Shown piece after piece: positions 1 through 5,676 of a stretch of DNA of 5,676 nt. Source of the stretch: Flavihumibacter sp. (GTDB lineage Bacteria; Bacteroidota; Bacteroidia; Chitinophagales; Chitinophagaceae); assembly GCA_025455285.1 (NCBI GenBank), contig JALOMU010000137.1:1-5676 (forward strand), in the 5' to 3' direction. The position numbers were made by a program, and so were the translations under genes. Within the stretch, counting starts at the first letter, position 1. Every line of letters begins with the position of its first letter. Under the pieces are notes generated by a model. The model saw nothing but the letters and a program-made list of their open reading frames with translations, was not told the DNA's origin and ran no database searches.

Positions 1-97
1 TTATCCAGAATGCCTGCGTTTACGTCCATGTGGCTGATTATTAAACTAAATTAACGCAAATCAAGCATTGAATCTCAGGTGAAACTAACTTGCAGTC
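1..97. other. left-edge leader / intergenic stretch
   Basis: No complete gene fits here. Two short open frames touch the left edge. On the minus strand an ATG at 29-27 opens a frame running off the window, reading MDVNAGILD, which could be the first nine codons of a divergent gene. On the plus strand a frame open from base 1 ends at a TAA at 52-54, which could be the tail of an upstream gene in the same direction. Neither fragment is long enough to recognise. No Bacteroidota-type -7 box (TAnnTTTG) precedes the gene at 98 on the plus strand. On the minus strand TTGATTTG (64-57) matches that box with one mismatch, 27 bases before the possible divergent ATG, which slightly favours the divergent reading. 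Confidence 0.3.
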
Positions 98-973
98 ATG
101 TTCCGCTGTCTTACCTGGAATAGTTTTTTATGGATGCTGGTTGTAACAGGTTTTTTATCCTGTAACCAACTAAGCGGTGTTTGTTTTGTGCCTGCCCTTC
201 CCGGTTATAAGAATCAGCCTTCCCATACACTACTTCTTAAGAAACCACTTCGCGAAATATCAGGAATCAGTTTTCATAATAAGAATCAATTGGTTGCCAT
301 AAACGATGAACAGGGAAAACTCTTCGTGCTCACCACTGCTACCGGTAAAATCAATACCCTGAGTTTTGGAGAAAAAGGTGATTATGAAGACATCGTCCGA
401 ACACCAGAAGGATATTATGTGCTTAGAAGTGATGGCAGCCTTTTTCTGCTGGATGGACGAAGCGGGAAACTTCTGGCTGATTACCCGCTGAGCTTTAGCA
501 AGTACACAGAATTTGAAAGTATTGCCTATGACCAGGAGCAGAACCGACTGTTGTTATTTTGTAAGAACTGCGGTCAAACAGAACCAGTTGTGTTCGGATG
601 GTCATTTAACCTGAACAGCCACCAGCTGGAAGAACAGCCAGTAATACAAATAGGATGGAATGTTTTTCGCAGGCTTGCCAAAGATGATACCATTGAATTT
701 CAGCCTTCCGCTGCAGCGTTTCATCCCGTTACCGGTAAGTTGTATATGCTATCCTCAACTGCCAAACTACTGGCCGTCTGTAACAGGGAGGGACAACCGG
801 AATCAGTAGTTGGATTGAACCCTGACCTGTTTCAACAACCGGAAGGTCTTTGCTTTGCCCCAAATGGAGATCTCTTTATTTCCAATGAAGGCAGACAATC
901 AAAAGCCACACTGCTCTTTTTCCCATTTGATCCGGAGCATTTTGAGGCCAACATTCAAATTGAAGTTAAATGA
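98..973 (+). CDS. SdiA-regulated (YjiK-like) beta-propeller lipoprotein
   Basis: This is a 291-residue exported protein, complete in the window. An in-frame TAA at 86-88 makes ATG98 the first possible ATG; starting at Met13 would leave almost no signal peptide. Residues 1-21 form a signal peptide with a lipobox-like end (GFLS-C22), so Cys22 is the probable lipidated residue. Residues 23-27 (NQLSG) lack the acidic or lysine-rich signal reported for surface export in some Bacteroidota, so a periplasm-facing position is more likely. The rest shows repeated beta-propeller-like units that start with similar motifs: REISGI (52), YEDIV (96), FESIA (139), FQPSAAA (201) and QPEGLCF (247). Most are followed by a beta hairpin such as GKLYMLS or GDLFISNEGR. 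This pattern fits the SdiA-regulated family, whose biochemical role is poorly defined; the fold is related to phytase-like and other propellers. It overlaps the next gene by 4 bp, suggesting a shared operon. Family assignment is from recognition, not a search. Confidence 0.85.
   Translation: MFRCLTWNSFLWMLVVTGFLSCNQLSGVCFVPALPGYKNQPSHTLLLKKPLREISGISFHNKNQLVAINDEQGKLFVLTTATGKINTLSFGEKGDYEDIVRTPEGYYVLRSDGSLFLLDGRSGKLLADYPLSFSKYTEFESIAYDQEQNRLLLFCKNCGQTEPVVFGWSFNLNSHQLEEQPVIQIGWNVFRRLAKDDTIEFQPSAAAFHPVTGKLYMLSSTAKLLAVCNREGQPESVVGLNPDLFQQPEGLCFAPNGDLFISNEGRQSKATLLFFPFDPEHFEANIQIEVK
970..973 (+). other. ATGA stop-start overlap (translational coupling)
   Basis: The TGA stop of the lipoprotein gene (971-973) overlaps the ATG start of the phosphatase-barrel gene (970-972). 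There is no clear Shine-Dalgarno sequence in the preceding 20 bases, so termination-reinitiation is a likely route for starting the second gene. The overlap also supports this start codon, because it is followed directly by a good signal peptide. Confidence 0.8.
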
Positions 974-3900
974 ACTCGTTATCAAAAAGATTGCTGTTCA
1001 TATTCTTCCTGGTATTGGGTTCAATGCCGGTATCCGCACAAACAGATTCAGTGGTACAGGAAGTAATCTTTATTGGCGATGCTGGCGAATTTAAAAATAA
1101 TCAACACCCACTTTTAAACAAATTGCTGCAAAGCCAGCATTCAAAAAACCGGAAAGCAGACGCCTTGTTTTTCCTGGGAGATAATATCTACCCTGCCGGT
1201 TTACCGGATGAGCAGAGCAGGAATTATTTAAGGTACAAAGCCATTTTGGATACCCAATGGAAAACAGGGCAGCAACTTGCAGATCAGATCTATTTTATTC
1301 CAGGCAACCACGATTGGGCCAAGGGCCACAGTAACGGATGGCAACAGGTAAAAAACCAGGGGGAATACATTCAAAACCTCAACCTTCCCAACTTGTTTTT
1401 CCTGCCTGCCGATGGCTGTCCCGGCCCCGAAGAACGAAACCTGAATGATCAAATAACAGTTATCATTATAGATAGTCAGTGGTGGCTGCATCAAACAGAA
1501 AAACCAGGTATTAGCAGCGACTGCGATTGCAAAACCGAAGATGAAGTATTATTCCGTCTGCAGGAAATCCTGTACCGGAACAGAGAAAAGACCATTCTGT
1601 TTCTGAGTCATCATCCTTTTGTCTCATCGGGTATCCATGGAGGTTATTACCAGTTAAGGCAACATATTTTCCCGCTAACGGAGATCAATCCCAAACTTTA
1701 TATACCCCTTCCCCTCATTGGTTCCATTTATCCAATAGTAAGAGGTGTTTTTGGAAATATCCAGGACAATAAACATCCCGCATACAAAAACATGTCGTCC
1801 AGAATAGACTCCCTGTTGACCTATCATGGACGTGTTCTCCGTTTTGCCGGCCATGAACATGGCCTGCAACATATCCGGCTCAATAACCAGCATTATATCG
1901 TAAGTGGTGCCGGATCCAAGGCAACCAGGCACAGAAAAAATACTGGCGACCACATTAGTTTTTCGACCACCGGTTATGCAAAACTGCAATGGTTTAGAGA
2001 TGGAATATTGCAACTGGTATTCATGGAAGCTGATGAAGAAAATCATCAGGAAGTATACAGACAAGAAATTCCGCTCCCAAAACCAAAAACGCCTGATACA
2101 TCTGATTTAACCGTTTCAAACTGGCCGGATAGCATTTCACTGGCAGCCGCACCTTACTTTGCAGCAGGCAGGCTCAGACAAAGAATTTTCGGATCCAATT
2201 ACCGGCAGGAATGGACAACACCAGTAAAAGTACCCGTTTTATCTATCAAAGATTTTAACGGAGGATTGCATCCAACCAAACGGGGCGGTGGTATGCAAAG
2301 CCGTTCACTCCGACTGGAAGACAGTAGTGGCAGAGAATATGTCTTGAGAAGTATTGAGAAATATCCCGATAAAACCCTGCCGGAAGAATTGCGGCAAACA
2401 TTTGTAAAGGATGCGATTGTTGATGGCATTTCAGCCTCTTATCCATATGCAGCCTTATCAGTTCCCGCTTTAGCAAAAACAGCCGGAATTCCTCATACTG
2501 AACCCAGGCTGGTTTTTCTGCCAGATGATCCTGTCCTTGGTCAGTATCGTTCTGATTTTGGAAATAAACTCTATCTTTTCGAACCACGCGAACCGGATAG
2601 CCTGGCAAAAACTTATAGTACAGATAAAGTAATTGAAGCCCTCGGCAAAGACAACGACAACATAATAGATCAACAGGCCGTATTAAAAGCACGCCTGTTA
2701 GATATGTTCATAATGGATTTTGACCGCCATGATGACCAGTGGCGCTGGGGCAGCAGAAAGACAAAAGAAGGCCGAATTTATTTTCCCATTCCCCGTGACC
2801 GTGATCAGGCTTTCTTCACCAATCGTGGCTGGATCCCCTGGCTTGTAAGCAGATCCTGGCTGCTGCCAAAATTCCAGGGGTTCAATGTGCAGGCAGAGAA
2901 TATTAATCGTTTTAATTACAATGCCCGTTATTTTGACCGAAGTTTTTTAAACCGAACCAGCAGAGCAGATTGGGAGAAGTTGAGCAATCAATTGGTTCAG
3001 GAAATTTCGGATGCTGTAATTGACAGTGCCCTGGCTGCACAACCCATAGAGCTGCAATCCTTGCAGGCAACTATTATTGCCGCTACTTTAAAAAAGAGAA
3101 AACAATTTTTTGTTGACGAAGTATTAAAATACCAGTCTTTTTTGCACAAAACCATTGATATAGCAGGATCCAACAAAAAAGAATGGTTTGAACTGGAATG
3201 GAAAAAAAAGGGAGACTTAAAGCTGACCATTTTTGATATCAACAAAGAAGGAAAACCTTCTGATAAACTTTCAGAACAACGAATTGACCCTTCTGTAACC
3301 AGGGAACTCAGATTATATGGATTAAAAGGAAGCGATGTTTTTCGTATCAGGGGTGAAATGCCAAAAGACTTTACCATCCGCATCATAAGCGGTGAAGGAA
3401 ATGATAGCCTGGTACTTGGTCAATCCGGCAATCGGCCATCAGGTATTAAATGGTACGATATAGAACAGGAAGCCAATCAATTAAGCGGCACAGGCAAGCT
3501 GCAAAAAAAATTTTCCCGTTTGCCAGCTGTACATAACTACGATCGAAAAAGTTTTCGTTACAATATTACAACGCCTCTGCTGCTGGCAACTTACAACAGG
3601 GATGATGGTGTTTTTCTGGGAGCAGGAGTACGATCCACACATCACCGGTTCCGAAAAGAACCCTTTGCCTATAAGCATCAATTCAATGCTTATTATGCAG
3701 TAGCAACAGGTGCTTACCAGTTTCGATATTTATTTGATGCTCCCGCCTTTAGATTTTTTGCCAACCTGAAAGCTCCCAATAATACCCGAAACTTCTTTGG
3801 ATTTGGAAATCAGACAAAATTTGTAAAAAACGACCAGATCAATATCACCTATTACCGATCCCGCTTCAACCTTTTCGAATTGGCTGCACTTGCAAAGTAT

Positions 3901-4599
3901 CATCCGGTACCTTCTCTACAGTTGAATGCAGGCCCTGTTTTTCAACATTACTGGATTGATTACGATGACAATCAGGATCGTTTTATTACAAAACCGGAGA
4001 GCGGCCTGGATCAGGAGCGGCTAAAGCAGAAAAAAACCTATCTCGGTTTGCAGGCTCAAACGGTTTTGGATACCCGTAATAATCAAACTGCTCCCACCAG
4101 GGGTGTACATTGGATGAATACAGCGAGATGGATAAATGGGGTTAGCAGAGTCTCCAATTCATTCACCCAATGGGAATCCACCTTCGCCTATTTTATTAAC
4201 CTGATGGCTCCAAACCAGGTAGTGTTAGCAGGAAGAATTGGTGGTGGTGCCAACTATGGAAACTATGAATTTTTCCAGGCCCAATACCTGGGTGGGAATG
4301 AAAGCCTCAGGGGGTACCGCAATTTCAGATTCGCTGGCGACAAACGATTCTACAACAACCTTGACCTTCGGATCAGACTGACGGAGCTCAGAGGATATAT
4401 TTTGCCGGGTACACTCGGCCTGTTATTCTTCCAGGATATTGGCCGGGTTTGGTTGAAGAACGAAAGCTCCAGACGCTGGCACCTGGGTTATGGTGGCGGC
4501 CTTTGGCTGGCACCAGCCAACCGGTTTGTTCTGGCCGCATGCTACGGGCAGTCAGAAGAAGGCGGACTTCCCTTTGTCAGCCTGGGATTTCAATTCTGA
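970..4599 (+). CDS. purple acid phosphatase-like / kinase-like / Omp85 barrel fusion protein
   Basis: The protein has 1209 residues. Residues 1-23 are a signal peptide (KR, hydrophobic core, then SAQ). Residues 30-345 are a calcineurin-like phosphoesterase with the purple acid phosphatase motif set: GDAG (Asp37), GDNIY (Asp71, Tyr74), GNHD (Asn113), SHHP (His214) and GHEH (His295, His297). All seven expected metal ligands are present and the spellings resemble mammalian ACP5. Residues about 405-715 form a second domain with DFDRHDDQW (583-591) and PIPRDRDQAF (606-615), a pattern like the catalytic and metal loops of CotH/HipA-type kinase folds. Residues 735-830 are a beta-rich bridge. Residues about 855-1209 are an outer-membrane barrel with the Omp85 signature LRGY (1113-1116) and a terminal Phe. 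No POTRA domains are evident. Expected location: barrel in the outer membrane, enzymatic part most likely periplasmic. Predicted activity is phosphomonoester hydrolysis; the substrate is unknown. Phosphatase and barrel calls are strong; the kinase-like call is inference. Confidence 0.9.
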   Translation: MNSLSKRLLFIFFLVLGSMPVSAQTDSVVQEVIFIGDAGEFKNNQHPLLNKLLQSQHSKNRKADALFFLGDNIYPAGLPDEQSRNYLRYKAILDTQWKTGQQLADQIYFIPGNHDWAKGHSNGWQQVKNQGEYIQNLNLPNLFFLPADGCPGPEERNLNDQITVIIIDSQWWLHQTEKPGISSDCDCKTEDEVLFRLQEILYRNREKTILFLSHHPFVSSGIHGGYYQLRQHIFPLTEINPKLYIPLPLIGSIYPIVRGVFGNIQDNKHPAYKNMSSRIDSLLTYHGRVLRFAGHEHGLQHIRLNNQHYIVSGAGSKATRHRKNTGDHISFSTTGYAKLQWFRDGILQLVFMEADEENHQEVYRQEIPLPKPKTPDTSDLTVSNWPDSISLAAAPYFAAGRLRQRIFGSNYRQEWTTPVKVPVLSIKDFNGGLHPTKRGGGMQSRSLRLEDSSGREYVLRSIEKYPDKTLPEELRQTFVKDAIVDGISASYPYAALSVPALAKTAGIPHTEPRLVFLPDDPVLGQYRSDFGNKLYLFEPREPDSLAKTYSTDKVIEALGKDNDNIIDQQAVLKARLLDMFIMDFDRHDDQWRWGSRKTKEGRIYFPIPRDRDQAFFTNRGWIPWLVSRSWLLPKFQGFNVQAENINRFNYNARYFDRSFLNRTSRADWEKLSNQLVQEISDAVIDSALAAQPIELQSLQATIIAATLKKRKQFFVDEVLKYQSFLHKTIDIAGSNKKEWFELEWKKKGDLKLTIFDINKEGKPSDKLSEQRIDPSVTRELRLYGLKGSDVFRIRGEMPKDFTIRIISGEGNDSLVLGQSGNRPSGIKWYDIEQEANQLSGTGKLQKKFSRLPAVHNYDRKSFRYNITTPLLLATYNRDDGVFLGAGVRSTHHRFRKEPFAYKHQFNAYYAVATGAYQFRYLFDAPAFRFFANLKAPNNTRNFFGFGNQTKFVKNDQINITYYRSRFNLFELAALAKYHPVPSLQLNAGPVFQHYWIDYDDNQDRFITKPESGLDQERLKQKKTYLGLQAQTVLDTRNNQTAPTRGVHWMNTARWINGVSRVSNSFTQWESTFAYFINLMAPNQVVLAGRIGGGANYGNYEFFQAQYLGGNESLRGYRNFRFAGDKRFYNNLDLRIRLTELRGYILPGTLGLLFFQDIGRVWLKNESSRRWHLGYGGGLWLAPANRFVLAACYGQSEEGGLPFVSLGFQF
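4590..4599. other. convergent tail-to-tail gene overlap
   Basis: The plus-strand gene stops with TGA at 4597-4599 and the minus-strand gene stops with TGA read from 4592 to 4590, so the two coding regions share 10 bp. There is no room for a terminator between them, and no hairpin followed by a T-run is visible close by. Any terminator for either gene must lie inside the other gene, so overlapping transcripts are likely. Confidence 0.85.
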
Positions 4600-5676
4600 A
4601 CGATCTTAATAATTTCGGGCTTATTCTCGGTGTTTTCAGATTCATCCGGCTCCATATTGATACTTACCCGAAGCGCTTTTAACCCTACCACTCCCTGCAG
4701 CTCTTCCAGCTCCAGCTGCTCAAGATCGTGCAGCAGCATGCGCTGATTTTGAAGAAATTCAATGTAATCCAGGTATTCTGCAGCTTCCCGCGACTGAGAG
4801 AAAACGATTGCCAGCTTGCCGGGTTGGGTAAGTCGTTCATTACTGCCCTTTACATGAACTTTATCAATTCGTTTCTTGATGATTTCATAGCGAATATTAT
4901 AAGCGCCATCCACATCAAATTTTCGCTCGGCGGTTCTGAAACTGATGGAAATCGGAACACTGTGAGCAAGTATGAGTTGCGTTGTTTTTAAAGGATTGGC
5001 CATCCTTGTCTGCAACTGGTTAGCCAGCCTAGCAGCTTTGGTAAGCGTCGTCAATTGCCACATCTTCAAATTCTTCAGGTAAAATGTATCAAACGGCTTA
5101 TCTGGTGTAATGGACTGTCCGATATACATATTAAAATCCACCCCGTCGGTCACAAACCGTTCAAAATAATGCGGATAAATTTTTTGCGCAGCATCCTGTT
5201 CTGCATCGATAAAGCGCGCAAGTTCCTGATTGATAAATGTTATGCTTTCTTCAAACTCGTGTCTGTGAGTAACTTTTAAACGAATCGAAGGATCTATCTG
5301 TTCAAAATATCCATCTATGAAAGTTCCTAGTTCGGGAAGCAAAACACGAAGGTGTTCAAACAGTTCCACCACTTCATTCCGAAGGAAATGATCAATAATG
5401 ACCTCATCACCTGAAAACAGGATATTGGATACATTGTAACTGTATTTCTCAATTCGGTAGGCCACTTCCTGAAGCAAGGGCCTATTTGTTTTTTCCTTTG
5501 CTTTCTGCACTACTTCTCCCGCGTACTTTAGCTGCTCCAGCAAATCCTGTTGAATAGCATGGTTACGCTCAATGGAAGAATTGCGAATATCAATAGCGCC
5601 ATACAATGGAAACACCTGATCAAATACAATAGGTTCAATCTTTGCCTTTCCTCCTTTTGCCTTGGTTGCAATAAAC
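4590..5676 (-). CDS. GAF-domain protein of Bacteroidota, C-terminal part (5' end outside window)
   Basis: The frame is open from the stop at 4592-4590 to the right edge, giving 361 visible residues. A GTG at 5615-5613 could be mistaken for a start, but the frame continues upstream (KIEPIVFDQ) with residues that belong to the family, so the gene is cut by the window. The visible part matches from memory the C-terminal half of a roughly 780-residue Bacteroidota family annotated as GAF domain-containing protein: FPLYGAIDIRNSS (visible residues 22-34), IYPHYFERFVTDGVDFNMYIG in two parts (166-186), and FDVDGAYNIRYEIIKKRID (253-271). The GAF domain itself would lie off the window, so no ligand pocket can be assessed. 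This C-terminal region has no assigned function; it looks largely helical, then mixed. No signal peptide or membrane segment is visible, so it is probably cytoplasmic. The last 20 or so residues are an acidic, polar tail (EPDESENTENKPE) that seems to extend past the usual family end. It is convergent with the phosphatase-barrel gene. Confidence 0.85.
   Translation of the reverse strand, partial: FIATKAKGGKAKIEPIVFDQVFPLYGAIDIRNSSIERNHAIQQDLLEQLKYAGEVVQKAKEKTNRPLLQEVAYRIEKYSYNVSNILFSGDEVIIDHFLRNEVVELFEHLRVLLPELGTFIDGYFEQIDPSIRLKVTHRHEFEESITFINQELARFIDAEQDAAQKIYPHYFERFVTDGVDFNMYIGQSITPDKPFDTFYLKNLKMWQLTTLTKAARLANQLQTRMANPLKTTQLILAHSVPISISFRTAERKFDVDGAYNIRYEIIKKRIDKVHVKGSNERLTQPGKLAIVFSQSREAAEYLDYIEFLQNQRMLLHDLEQLELEELQGVVGLKALRVSINMEPDESENTENKPEIIKIVQN

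Noticed and set aside
134..136. Met13 as an alternative start of the lipoprotein gene
   Set aside because: It would leave only eight residues before the lipobox cysteine and remove the basic N-terminal region of the signal peptide.
855..1094. 79-codon plus-strand frame spanning the lipoprotein/phosphatase junction
   Set aside because: It overlaps both genes out of frame, and both genes have clear protein signatures there; no independent support.
1228..3681. Several antisense open frames of 66-145 codons within the phosphatase-barrel gene (for example 2255-2692 and 2997-3386)
   Set aside because: They lie wholly opposite a continuous gene with recognisable domains; their translations show no family motifs and look like shadows of the sense codons.
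3532..4596. C-terminal barrel as a TonB-dependent receptor
   Set aside because: The barrel is only about 350 residues, lacks a plug domain and TonB box, and carries the Omp85 LRGY motif.
4585..4640. Bidirectional terminator between the convergent genes
   Set aside because: No stable inverted repeat with flanking T/A runs was seen at the junction.
4449..5279. Plus-strand frames of 74-87 codons at 4449-4682, 4728-4991 and 5055-5279
   Set aside because: The first covers the end of the barrel gene and start of the GAF region out of frame; the others are antisense to conserved GAF-family motifs. No recognisable product.
5613..5615. GTG as the start codon of the minus-strand GAF-family gene
   Set aside because: The frame stays open to the window edge and the upstream residues (KIEPIVFDQV) continue the family pattern, so it is an internal valine in a truncated gene.
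1..5676. CRISPR arrays, tRNA or rRNA genes, insertion sequences, prophage or defence genes
   Set aside because: No direct-repeat arrays, transposase motifs, terminal inverted repeats or structured RNA were seen; the window is almost entirely three ordinary-looking protein-coding genes.

Overview
The window looks like a chromosomal segment of a Bacteroidota bacterium, probably Chitinophagales or a relative. This rests on recalled resemblance rather than a search. The reasons are three protein families with typical Bacteroidota versions, moderate AT-rich composition, no Shine-Dalgarno-like sequence before the starts, and dense packing. Coding sequence fills almost the whole window. No RNA gene, mobile element, CRISPR array or obvious terminator was seen.

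Layout: bases 1-97 are a short leader or intergenic stretch that may hold the edge of another gene. Bases 98-973 (+) encode a predicted lipoprotein with a SdiA-regulated/YjiK-like beta-propeller. Its stop overlaps the next start (ATGA, 970-973). Bases 970-4599 (+) encode a 1209-residue exported multidomain protein: an ACP5-like purple acid phosphatase domain, a central domain with kinase-fold-like motifs, a small beta-rich bridge with two GxGxD-like turns, and a C-terminal Omp85/surface-antigen beta-barrel. On the minus strand, 4590-5676 is the C-terminal part of a Bacteroidota GAF-domain protein whose N-terminus lies beyond the right edge. Its stop overlaps the stop of the phosphatase-barrel gene by 10 bp, tail to tail.

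The two plus-strand genes are probably one translationally coupled transcription unit. Both products should reach the outer membrane, one as a lipoprotein and one as a barrel holding enzymatic domains in the periplasm or at the surface. A shared role in phosphoester handling is plausible but inferred. The GAF gene is probably unrelated, since it is convergent and its product cytoplasmic. The most unusual element is the phosphatase / kinase-like / Omp85 fusion.
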